Assembly (NCBI GenBank): GCA_023238725.1
Contig: CM041548.1
Coordinates: 15,831,752 to 15,895,751, forward strand
Reading direction: 5' to 3'
From: Scortum barcoo
Taxonomy: Eukaryota; Chordata; Actinopteri; Centrarchiformes; Terapontidae
Length of the DNA: 64,000 nt
Positions 13,101 to 26,300 of the stretch are shown piece by piece. The position numbers and the translations under genes are program-made. Under the pieces are notes generated by a model that saw only the letters and a list, made by a program, of their open reading frames with translations, did not search any database and was not told the DNA's origin. Positions within the stretch are counted from its first letter, which is position 1; every line of letters starts with the position of its first letter.

Positions 13101-16100
13101 CCATGACTTCATACTCAATGGGTCCACGGCACTTACAGTATATGTATTAATAGTCTGCGGTCAATTCAACACCTTTAGGGTACATATCTAAGAAAGTGCT
13201 GCAAGAACATCTATTTTATTGCATTGCTGACTATAATTATTTTATTATTTGTCATTAAGCTGTAAGCCAGGTTATTACTGGCATCCAGACAAATTACTCT
13301 AAATGACACATTAAGGACATTACACTGTCTAACACTCTTTCTATTCATGCAGTTGGATGGTTAGCTATTTTAAGCAAAATGCTGTACGATAGTTTTTACT
13401 ACCTACAATGTTATTAAACTGCAATGATGAAGGCTTGAAACCCCCTTTGGAATAATAACCCACACACTGATGTCAAGACGCTAGCCTGTTGGGAAATACT
13501 GTATATTTTCCTAGAAGGGGTACAATTACACAAGCTTGTCAGCTATAATAAGACCACCCCAACCTTTCAGATTCAGCTCCCACCAAGCGACTGCTGGTTC
13601 TAATGACCCGTACTTTGAAATGGAGCCATTCCCAGAGTGAGACAAACACAGACGCACACACTCATACGCACACACGGTCTAATAATAAACTGACAAGGCT
13701 TGGTTTGGGAAGAACAAAAAGTCGCTGTAGGTGCCAATATGATAGTACATACAGTACCAACACACGCAGCCTAGTCTCAGGCTTATATTTAGCCATGCTG
13801 CTGACACACTTTACCGTCACTACCTCACTATCGGGTAAAAGAATGTTTATACTTAGGAATTGATGAGGAGGAAGAGCATGGGTACCAAATGATGCGACAG
13901 GAAAAGCACAAGGTGCATGACATTTATATCTGTGCATAACCAAAATTGGGACGATCATCCGGGGACAAAACATCTTCTAGCTGAAAGGCTTTAGAAGGAT
14001 TTATGTCAGTTTTTACGTCATACACCAGAACAAAAACATAAGGACTTAACAGATAGGGATGTCCCGAGTCCCACTGCAAGATCTGTATCTGAGAACATTG
14101 ATTGGTATCAGAGATTAAAAGTTTAATCCATTTCTAATGGAATTTATAAATAAGGATTTTCATCCTTTATTTCACTAAAACACACTCTGAATATTCAGCC
14201 TATCAAGATGCCTCCAACGCACTCTTGCTTGAACAAAAGGAACCTACTGCTAATGCAATATTGTGAGTGAGTATTCAGCAGAGTGCCACAAAAAAATAAA
14301 CAGCAGCCAGCCATTCCAATTAATAGTATCCACACTGAGAGTGTGTGCAAGTATAACCACAATGCCTTGGGGTTAAAAAAAACAAACAAAACATTTAAAT
14401 GCTCTGCACCTCATCAACATATCCATATAGACTCTATTCTCTATCTAAAGTTTAACATAACACTACAAGGACACCATTTAGAATTTTGTAAAAAACCATA
14501 ATAGGAAAGCTATATAGCAATAGGATATATTTCTTAGTGAAGATATCTAGCAGTTAAACCTATCTGGATTGACTTTACTTGTTTTAATGTAGGTCTCTTT
14601 GAAATACAGTTGTACAGTGTAACTTTAAACTGTAGATCTGTCTGTAGATGTAGATGTCTTAGACAGATGTCTTAGACATCTACAGTTTACAGTTTGATAT
14701 TAGCAGATATCAAACGCTAAATGACTAAGACTTCATCTGTAGAAAGAAGTAAAATAAACAGGAACGGGACATCCCTTTCAACATGAGACACCAGGACTGA
14801 GACAAGTGAGATGGGGTGGATAGCTTAACATTGCAATAAAACATCACAGGACACATGATGCAGTATGAGAGAAAGACAGACCAAGAAATGAAGTGAAGGA
14901 GGAGAGAGCCAAGCAAGGCATAGATGCTGAGGAATGATGTGAAAATGTGTAAGAGTTTGAATAGCAAAAAAGTATAGAAAGTCAAGAGTGAGATAAAGGA
15001 GGAAAGATTGGGTCAGTGTTAAAGATAGAAATAAAGGAGAGAGAGAAACAAGAATCATGAGGCGGAGAAGAAAACAGTGTCAAAAACTGTTGTTGGTTAA
15101 TACAGTGGAGCGTCTTAGCGTGCTGTGGGTTACTGATGAGATGGCCGCACAGTTGGAGGGTTGGAAGTTGACAGGAAGCAGAGCTTTCATGCTAGTGCTA
15201 GTGTTCTCTGTTCAAGCCGTGACTCACACTGGCAGGCTACACAGATATTTGCCTTCTAACGGCAGCAGCTCGAGGCCCTGGGATGCCGAGGATGCTCGCC
15301 GGTTGAGCTGTGGTGATGCTGCCTCTTCTTCTGCAGAGGTTGGTGGATCATCATCCTCAGGAGGCGACACCACAACCTCGGGTATGCCTTGAGGGCCGGG
15401 GCCTGTGCCACAGGTGCGCGGCGGGCTTTGGGAAGAGGACCGGAAGAAACTGGGGCTATTTTGAGGGGTGGAGAGGGACGAGGGGCCTGGAGTGGCCCCG
15501 GAGTTGGAGGAAGAGGGCAGGAGATGGTTGAGCAGGACGGAGACTCTGGACTCTCGTCTCTGGGAGAGGTTGGTGACAGAGGAGGCTGCCCCTGGCTTGT
15601 AGAGAGAGAGACGTGAAGAGGAAAGGCCCTCTCCTAACAGAGGAGACAAAGGCAAAAAGGGGAGAGGAGGAGGGAGAGAGAAAAGGAGGGAAAGGAGACA
15701 GAGGAGGAAAAAGGAATAAGGGATGGAGCAAAGAGGAAAAACACATGAAGTAGAAGTACATCACAGAGATGGTATCTGGAGGAGACACAGCCGACAGAAA
15801 GGGTAGGCAGCAAGAGCGGGGCAGAGGTGTAGTTAGAAGAGTCTTGCTTGTATAAACGTGAGCGAAAAAGCATGGTTGTGCGCAGAAGACATTAAGAATG
15901 ATTCAGTGAGGCATGTAGGTGGGTCCGCAAGGGCCAAACAACTCGTCTCATTCAACACCAAACAACCCAATCACACAACACGACCGTGGTAAGGCAAAAC
16001 TCCAAGTTCAGAGAAGCCTGCATGCAGGAGAGGATGTGTTAGCATGATGTCGGTGCTTTGTGAGCAAACATGTGGCTCTACCACAACAGACCATAAATCC

Positions 16101-17285
16101 TACACAGTACACACTCATTTTACAGTCATCTTTCACACTACAATTATAACCATCACCCAACATCAGTTTGATTTACATAATTTTGACCTTTCACATTTAT
16201 ATTTCAGTTTTAATAATATGAAAATGCAAGCCCAACAAGAACCACAAGCACAAGTAGAAGAGGAGAATGCTGATATTTCTTTCATTCTTACAGTAAAACC
16301 TTAGGCTGACACCCAAGACCTTAAAATGCACACCATACATTAAATACCACTGTGGGCATGCCCAGTCAAAAAAACAAAAACAAAAACAAAAAAACAAAAA
16401 CACACACAATGCTGATTTCAGTTGCATGTAAAGCAATATTTCCTGAGTGTCACCCTATGGAGTGAAAACAATCTTTAATTCAAACCCCAAGCCAGGCCAG
16501 CCATTCAGGTTAGCACAGTCATTAGCACCCAGATTTCTCTTTCACAAAATGGGGGCCGACTGCTTCAATATAGATCATTCTTTTAATTTTTACTCACTTT
16601 TACCATCCACCTTCTACGCTGGCATTGAGGGATTTGAACAGTGGATGTTTAGGTACAGCTCCCCAGGGGTGGAAAACATGGAGGAAAAAGAAATGCGAGC
16701 GCATAGGATCTCACCGTTTCTCTCAAGCAAGAGTGGGTCTGAATGTTTCTTGCCTATGTCAGCAATGGAGCGCACCAGAGGGATGCGATTGCTGAGCTTT
16801 CTCTCATTCTGGTGGTGGTGTTTCTTCAGCATGGCTTCCCGCACCTTGGCGCGCAAATCCTCCTTTAGCTGCCCCGACGCTACCATGCTGTCTATCACCA
16901 TGTCTGAGTCACACAAAGGCAAGAGCAGGGAAAGAAAAAACTAAAATTATGTATTTTCTTTCTTTATCTCATACTTTTCACAACAGTGCTTTTTAAGAAA
17001 TAGTAAAATGCTATGAATATGTCATGTATCATAAAAAGTGACTTCAATGTTGCTGTAAAATGTACCCGCAATTTCCTCGATACTGTTGGCCCTCATATCC
17101 AGCATGACTGTGCCGTTGAGTATGCAGCTACGCAGTTCAAATAAACTGTGTAGTGACAACGTAGCCACATAGGGTTTACTCCACCTCTCCCCACCATCTT
17201 CCACGTCCTCTTCAAACTTCAACCATCTGTAGACACCAAGAGCATGCACGCATGCATGCGCATGCACGCATGCATGCGCACTTTA

Positions 17286-17321
<36 letters not shown>

Positions 17322-17330
17322 CACGCACGC

Positions 17331-17378
<48 letters not shown>

Positions 17379-20300
17379 TATTATTACAACAAATTGAAAT
17401 CTCACTTTTCAGAGCACATACTGAAGCACTGCAAACTGAGTGACTCATGCCCTAAATCTGTCCCTCTACTGAACACAAGATTTATTAGGGAGGGAACAAT
17501 CTCTGAAATGCCAGCAACATAGCATCACAATTACAATTTCAAACTCAAAGTAACAAGTAAAATAACCTGATTATAAGTGGATGTGGATGAGTATGAGCCT
17601 AGTCTGGGTCTCCTCCAAGATCTCCAGTGGAGACTTGTAAATTACAGGAAGTCAAATGTTTCAGGATTCCTGCAGATTATACATTAAAATTGAGCAACAA
17701 CATCAAACTTCACAGTGATTTGGACTATTCTCTCTGAATACAGTAACTAAAAACTAAAAGATTTAAGCCAAGGGAAAACAAAATGAAATGTTTTCAAATA
17801 AAATGAAAAAGTGCATAAATGTAAGGCTTAAATGGACTCTTGCCTTATTCTTATTAGGTACATTTTCACAAAAATGTACACATGTACTGTAAATGTGGCC
17901 ACTAGGGCTTATAGTCACAATGCCTTATAAGCATTTCCACTTAACTCCTAATGATTATATTCTGTTCCTGTATTGCTTTCACTTTATGTGGTTTTCATCA
18001 TCCTGTTTAAGGTGCTTTCTAACCTGGCAGTCTCCTTCCATTCAGTGGCACTGCCGTCTCTGAAGGAAAGCTCATCCAGCTCAGTGAATAGGTCATGTGG
18101 GACGTGCTCGAGGTCATCGTCTTCTGTACCCAGGATGAACTGGACCCGCTGGGATGGTGTGTCTGCACAAAGAGTGGGCAAATGCCAAAGGTCACATTTA
18201 CAGTGTTTGCAATGATAACAACAGCACAACTCTTGAGGTGTTATGTGTTATTAAAAGGTACCCCATGGAGTTTTTGACCTCTTTGTGCTATGAAGCAGAT
18301 TTTATGAGCAGGTTTGTCAGCACGAGCACATCCAGACAAGTGAAGAGATACACCTTCCTGCCAACGCTTTCACACTATTCCACTAATCTACAGGTGGCTG
18401 CAATGTGCCAAGAAATGCAGCAAAGTGCCAGCAAAGGCAGGAAAGAAGAAGACTGCAAGCTAGTAAACATGGGTGTAAACAATGCAGGTTCCAAAGTGTT
18501 CACAACATTTGCTTTCAAACTGTATTCTGGTGAGGGAATTGTGTTTTGTTGTTAGACCTCAAGTGAGCAACGTTGGTGAGTACCACTGAATGTAAGCATA
18601 ACTTGTTCGTTTACAAAAAACTGTGCACTGCAACATTAAGTGGATATCTTAATCTGAAATACATTTCCCTTGTAGTACCATTACCTTCAGCTCTAGAGAA
18701 CGAGGGGGGAAATGTCTCACAGAGGCAGAGATGAAATCTGAGCATAACAATGGTGTAAAGCCTTCTGAGGATGGGGATAATATTTGGGTATATATTGGGG
18801 TAGAATACATCACTGTAACTACTTTTAACTCCACTGCAAAAGAAGGGGATACATCTGCAGGCTTGATGCTGGAAAATCCTGAGGAGAAGTGTGCGAGAGA
18901 GTATAATGAAAACTCAAATGCTTTCCAGCAATCTCCTTTACATGTCTGATTGAATTAGAGGGGAAGATATCAGGACATCTGGAACCAGAGAGAAAACGGA
19001 AATAGATATGGCAGATTACAAGATGAAAAACCACAGGGAGGCAGAAATGGAATGACTGTGAGCCTTATTTTCTGTTGACACATCTTGGTCTGGGTCTGGT
19101 GTGTATTATGCACATGTGAGTAGTACTCCAGATGTAGATGTCACTGCTGCTTACATTATTCCGCACCTATACCTGAGCATTAAGATGGATAATAGCTAAT
19201 GCATTCAATCTTTTAGTTAAGGAATTCATTTTTGGTAACTGTCTATAGATAGAAATACTAAATATTGAGTGTTGTAGGGGGATGACAGAGCCAACAGACA
19301 GCTGCTGAGCACCAGGGAGCTTTGGTGGAGTAAGCTAAAGAGTCCTGGAGTAATAAACACCTTGAGTCACACCGGATTCTGCTCTCATCAGGAGAGATTT
19401 ACCAGCGGGAGGAGAAGTAAGAATTTTTTTGGACCTCTGGATTAAAAAGTGAATTTATCTTCATTCTCGCTTTTCAACCGATCTGCAGCAGCAAACCATG
19501 GAGGGCTGTGGGGCTGTTATAATGTAATAAGTATGTCTTGGTACATATCGACTGCTGACTGGAGAAAAATAACAGAAAGAACCATAGTCTCTGGTGAATT
19601 AAGTCAGAAGCCAAACTGAACACAAACACACCCTTAAGACAGTCAGGTCTGTCAGTGCTCGTGAAACTTGACAATGATCCTGCCATGCCAGCTACCTTAA
19701 ACATCAAGTAAAATATGGCAGGTTGTGAAAGCCTTGAATGAAAGCTTTGAACTGCACTCTACATCTTGGTGATGTTCTCTGCATCTCTCTTCGTCTCTTG
19801 ATAAACATGGTGTGGACTGACATGCACTAACATGCACAGGTGGCCATCTTGACTTTACAAGGAAGAGAGTAGCTTAGATCACAACACAGACAGAGGGAGG
19901 GTGACTTAATTCTCTGATCAGAACAATATTACTCCACTATCTTTATCTCCTCAATATTTTAACAAGGGAAACAGTTGTTTGCTGCTATATTACTGTTTTA
20001 AATCTCCAATATAGAACCTTTAATCATCTATCACCATCTGTCATCCTGATATTAAGTATAAAGTGAGTATAAAGCAACACATTGCAGCCTGAGTCTTGAT
20101 AAAATTAATTCACACCCAACTCAGTGGCTGGAGGATTGTGTGTGTGTGTGAGTGAGTGTGTGTGTGTGTGTGTTTCTATCAGGCACCAGCAGTAGGTCCA
20201 ACTGTGTGAATGAGAACAGTGCTGTTTTAGAATATTCCTCAGTCAGTGCTGGACATGATAACAGGGCCAATGCTGTTTAATTCAGTGTTGTCATCATAAA

Positions 20301-23300
20301 AAAAATAGTTAACCCCTCATAGAGTACAAAGCATTGTTTGGGTGCTCGTGTGTCTCAAGGCTGAGGTGATGCAGCAAATTCACACACAGACATGCTCACA
20401 CATCACTTAAAATGTCATAGCCTTCAATCACGGTCAGCGGCTAGTTCCCAGTGGCCTTTAATGCCTTTTAGAGCTGAATGTTTTATTCAGAACTGTTTGA
20501 AAGAGCTCTAACCTGGCAATCTGTACACTGCCGAAAGGGACTCTGATTCCATATCGCACCATAATGTGCCAAGGTTGAAAGTGAAAATTACATTTATTCC
20601 TTAACAAGTAAGTTCAGCTTTTGATAGATGTTTAAACTGAAGAGGTTTTGGTGTTTCTGACTGCACTGTCTGCAATTATGTGGCCACTGCATGAGAGACA
20701 GCAAGTCATGTAAGCATTTGAACTATTTGTAAAGAGATTTTGTATTGTTTAAAGGCAAAATAAAATACAAACACGAAGAAAATCCCACCAGTAAAAAGGT
20801 ACATCAAGTGTAAACAAGGTTTATCAAATGTGGATTGCAAAGGTTTCTGTTTATTGTCTGAGGCGAGTCCTCTGAGTGTATGAATAAACACAGTTGAAGG
20901 CTCTCAAAAGTAGACATAAACCTCAAGGTAGAGCGCTGTGTTATAGAAATACAGTAGAGAGAGGGATTTATAGAGGGAAGACAGAAAAAACTGTGGTTTA
21001 GGTTTTGGTAATAAATAAGGGCATTTAGACATTTAACAAGAGTGTTTCCAACCATAAGAGGGGGATTCCCTGCCATCTTCTTTCCCCTCCTCCGAGTCTC
21101 TCTCTTTCTTCTTTCGGTGGTGTTTGTGTCCTCGATGGCGATGCCTCCGTTTGCTCTCCCTTCCAAGAGGAACATGGACGCCTACGTACACTGCTCTGTG
21201 GCCTGGGGAAAAGAAAATACCAGTTGAGAGTTTTCTGATACACCCTCTTTCATGCAAATAAAAAAAAGATAAATGAGCAAAAAAATTGCATGCATTAATA
21301 TGTTGTAGATATAATAAAGCTAAAGCAGTATATAATGGCATTATGATGCACAGTAACCCAGAATACCACTAATTAAATAATAAAAATCTGAATGTTCTTT
21401 TGACACAATAACTCAATGAATATTTATATATAATGTGCTTGTTTTCACACTGTATGTTCACTCCAGATAAGGACAGACACATTTTATAGCATCTATAACA
21501 GGTTCCATTTATAATCCTATAAATCTGATGGGCATATTTTGATCATTCGCTATTGGAAAACATGTTTCTTAAAGTGTCTTGTCTATTTTTAGTTCAGCCA
21601 TCCCACACAGCAGCTTTCTGCATTTGTTAGCATTTCAAGGTAATAAACCGAGAAAGTAAGTACCGGGTCAGATTCTTTTAAGAACTATATCATATATATA
21701 AATCAAATTACAAATGCAAAGATCCAAGATATTTAATGCAGTCTACATTTTAAAACTGACAATTCAAGCTTAGAAGAATCATATCACAGTCTCAGTCATT
21801 TACAACTCAAATAGAAGACAGACTCTAACAATCAAGACAGAAGACAGAGAACTGCTTTCCATTTCATTTGGGTGCCCTAGAAAATCTACTTGAAGGAAAC
21901 CAGAGTATAACATTTAACCTTTTCACCCTTTTGTTTCCCTCCCAGTGTTTATCTACTTCCCCTCATTATTGTTACTGCAAAACAGGAACTGCATTCTGAG
22001 ATGTAAACGCCCTATTTTCACCCCATATTATCTGCCAATACTCGTTTTTCACAGATGAGTCATCTCTCTTTGATTTGAGAGGGAACCCAGGAGGAACGAA
22101 ACCAAGATGCAGCTCTCAGAGGAAGGCATAGACGACACATCAGCTGAACAGATGGAGAGAAAGAGAGATGGAGAAAGAGGGGAAGAGGAACGGAGAGAAA
22201 AGATGCAGGAGATGAAAGAGAGGAGAGAGAAGAAAGAAAAAAAAACTGACAGCTTAGCTGGACAGAAAGCAGAGTGCTCCAGGGCTGTCACAAAAGGGGA
22301 GACTGAGATATTGTTGCACGGAGGCTGGGGTATATGAAGTGTGATGGACTCATGTTAAGAAAGAGCAATGAGTTTGAGGGGGAGGACAGAGGGACAAGTA
22401 GCCAACACCTGAGGGAGATATTGTGGTGGTAATAACGTCTGTGGTGCTTATACTTCCTCTGCATGTGAACAGCACTGACACGTCAATCTAAAATCTCATA
22501 AGTCCCACTGGTTTCACTTGTATCACAGGACTCAGCCTGATAAGCAGCAAGAAAACAAAGCACTGGTTTAAAAGAAATAGAAGAGGCAACAAAATAATAT
22601 TAGTAAACATTTCCACTTGACATGTGCTGGTGTTGGAATCACTAAAATAAGCACAGGGTCAAAAGGACAATCTTTTAGTGTGTGTGTGTGGGGGGGGTGA
22701 ACTGAACTACTTTCCAAATCTTCTTTTTCATAGTTTGTGTGAGTAGTGAAGCTGGTCTTTCCATGGTCAACGAGTGCCTCCTCATCTAGACCCTGAAATA
22801 GATAATAATAAATACAGAACTCAATAGATTCTTGAGGTGAAAGGAAAGAGTGGCAGAGAAACAGGAAAAGACACATGAATATCTTGTGCAAATTGATTTT
22901 TTTAATCCAATTCTTACCTGGATTAGTAGGTGAAAATTACTAGATTACTATTGCTTTAAATCATTTTTTAATTAATTTTCACCTAGATTACTACTGAGCA
23001 GCGTGGTGAAGATAGGCTTGGCTGTGGTTACAGGTATGTGGGGAGTCTTGCTTGTTTTTTTGTTTCTTATTTTACCCCATCCCATATCACTCCAGTTTTC
23101 ATGTGGGAGTAAAGCAAACAAAGTATTTCCGTTATGCACATGGCCAACACTGACAGCTAATTTCCACACCACTTAAACAAGGCAGTCAGGAGAGACAGCT
23201 CAGACCATTATCTGGGCAAAAATATAATTGTGTGTGCTTAATGATGAGTAGACTGTGATAATTCATCTCATTTTAAATGTAGCCAAGAACAAAATTAAAT

Positions 23301-26300
23301 ACTGACAAACAGCATGAATTAGTCAGAAGAGGTGATAACAGCAAGGCTTATCTTGCAGATTAACTGCTGATAGTTTTCTCAAACAACCCAAAGACTATTT
23401 AACGCGGCAAGGTATCACTGGAACTTTATGAGGGTTTATCTAAGAGCTATTTTCCCCAAACTAATTAGTGTGATCGGAAAAATATATTCAATGTTATGGT
23501 CCATGTGATAAAGGTCGAGTTTCATAGCAACGTCAAGAGGCCGGCTACACTAATTAAAAGAGAGGTTATGACCTTTGTGAAAATAATTAGTCTCATATCA
23601 ATGTCATGGAAACCTCTAGAGATAGAAAGATCCAATTAGAGCTGACATAAAGCTGTCAAAATACATAGCAGAAAAGGTATGCTTTATTAGTATTCTTTAC
23701 AATAATTATGTTTCCTAAACACACACACACTTGCTGTACTTGTCAGGATATTCATCCCTCAGCCCCAAACAGTAGCCTTAACCATCAGCATTTCTCCAGA
23801 AGTTAGACCAATCTTAACTCTAACTTTTAAATTAAACAAAAAAAAACTTTATTCAATTTGAAACTCAAAATTAAAAATACAGAAGTGTAAGACAAAAACA
23901 ATAACCTTCTTAACCCAAACCGGTTTGGTCCAATTACCAACCTTGTTATTAGTGGTTCCCTGACTCCCTGTCCATAAGTGCCAGAGCATTTAAGGCAGCC
24001 ACAGACACTCTGTCTCCAATTACTGCTGCATGTGTAGCTAAAACAGATCATGTGCATGGAGAAGTCACTGCAGGTCTATCCCTTGAATACGGCAACTGAT
24101 ATCAATGTTACTCCAGGCCACAACCACAAAAATAATGAGAAAACCAGAGTCCCTTGGCTTCTTCTCATATCATTACGTCATACCACCTAAATAAAGTAAA
24201 AGCAAATATAATCACATTAATTAAAGCTGGCATGTCATACCATTTCATATGTTTGTTTGCACCTCTAAATGACCTTAACACTTCCAGCTGTTCTCTAAGA
24301 CCACGACAAGAGACCACACAGAGATAATCAATCGAACTCGGGCCAGCTTGCCTCCATAATCAGCGTGTTTCAAATCGGCATGATGTATTATGACCAGGAA
24401 GGGAAATCTTATTTTAGACACACAGTTGTATAAGGTGCATAAATACCACAGGGTTGCAGTGAGCTAATGCTGTCTCTGACTCCCAGGATGAACTAAGGGT
24501 GTATAGTATTAAGTTTGTGACAGTTATGACTTACAGTAGGGATCCTATCTCTCTTTCAGTGCCAATTATTTGACATATTTTACATTATATATCTTTTTTT
24601 AAAATAAATATGAATTTCTGCACATTTCAAGTGAGCCCAAAATAATCAGATATACACTTCTAGGAACCTTGAAATATCTTTCATTCAGTCTTTTACATAG
24701 GCCCTTTAATGTGATCAGAAACCACATTTCAAACCTACATGCTCCAGCCTTGTGTACAAACACTTTGAGGCAACCGAATCCCCAATTGGAGGATCCTTTC
24801 AATCCCTTCAACCAATCACAGAGAGACGCTGCTGCCAAGCAGGAGAGAGTGGAAACAAAAGGTGACGATGCAGGCTACATGCTGAAAGGATACATGATAC
24901 GTGGATGATATCAGGACCTTGTGTGTCTTAGCCCCAACATGCCACCACCTCCACTGAAGTTTCATCCTGATGGAAAACATGCACTGAATCATCCTGCTCT
25001 CCTCGTTTTATTAGTGGCTTACTACTATGTCTTCAATGACATTCAGATTTCCACACATATTACCATAATCATTCTTCTGTACGAACCCCACCTACGATGA
25101 ATGATGCCATCTGTGATTGTGTTTGTGCGCACTGTGTGCGCACTTGTAAGCCTGTGTGTGTGTGTGTGTGTTTCTTAGTTGCCGGTGGATTTGCATGATA
25201 ATGAGCCATGTTGCTCCCTGACAGTGCCCTGATGAGGAGTGGTAATAATTCAGCTGCAGAGAGGGAGAAGAGCAGCAAGAAATTAATCTCTCCCTAGTGA
25301 CTAGAGTTCTTTTCCCCCCTGGAAAGTAAAACTGACCAAAGGTGACTCAAACTCAAAAGCTTGTAGGAACAGAGGAAAGAGTCTCCAATACAAATACACG
25401 TGAGCTGCAATCAAGTAATCATTCATCAACAGTTGATGTATTTTGTGGGAGGCACAAAGAATTTCTTGAATGCTGATTACTTTTAATCTGAACAACATTT
25501 GAACTTACTGTTAATGTAAAACAAGTCTTTTTCAGGGTTAAAACAATTGCAATTAAATGTCACTAATGTGCAAACACCAGTTTCTTTAAATGGAACAAGA
25601 CCTCTGAAGCAAAATTATCATTAACATATATAGGAAGGTTTTCTGCAGAGGTTCTCAACTGGTCACAGCTCTAATTTTTCATACTTTAGGAATCACATGA
25701 AACTGCGTTTATAAGCAGGGCACACAAAACGGATCTGGAACTATTCCTTCTTCATGAGTAACGTCTTATTCTTAAGCCTCTTAAAATACCACTTTCACAA
25801 ATCTGTTAATTTTGCTGCATAAACACCTTTTACATACAAACATCCATTATTGTGCGGCCTGTGTATGTTGTCGCCATGCATGTTTAGTGAAGTATATACG
25901 CGTGTTAAAGTCTGTTGTGCCCTCGACCCCACATTGCTTGGTTTAATTTAAGAACACATGATGCAACCTGTCACATAGCTTTGTCCAAAATAAACCTCCA
26001 CTCTATCACCCGCAGTCCCTGGGCCAGTGAGGCGACTGGCCATTATGCCCACAAAGCACAGCTGTGGTTGGTCTGCAGGAGCGGCGCCAGCGGGGAGGGC
26101 TTGGAGGGCGGAAGAATTGCCAGCTGAGTAAGAAAAGCTACCATGCGACATCAATGTTGACAGAAGGCAGATGTGTCTCCGGCTGCATCTACACAGTGCA
26201 GAAAGCCAGACTTTATGGGCCTAGCCCTGTTTTCTTTCCTGTCTAGTGGCGACCATTATGATTCCATCATGTTTGTTTTAAATATGCCACCAAACCTGTC

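Noticed and set aside
16447..16944. Plus-strand open frame of 165 codons
   Set aside because: Mostly the antisense of slc4a7 exon 6; no known domain.
17242..17377. CRISPR-like or other functional repeat array
   Set aside because: Simple compound dinucleotide/tetranucleotide microsatellite with no spacers, in an animal genome.
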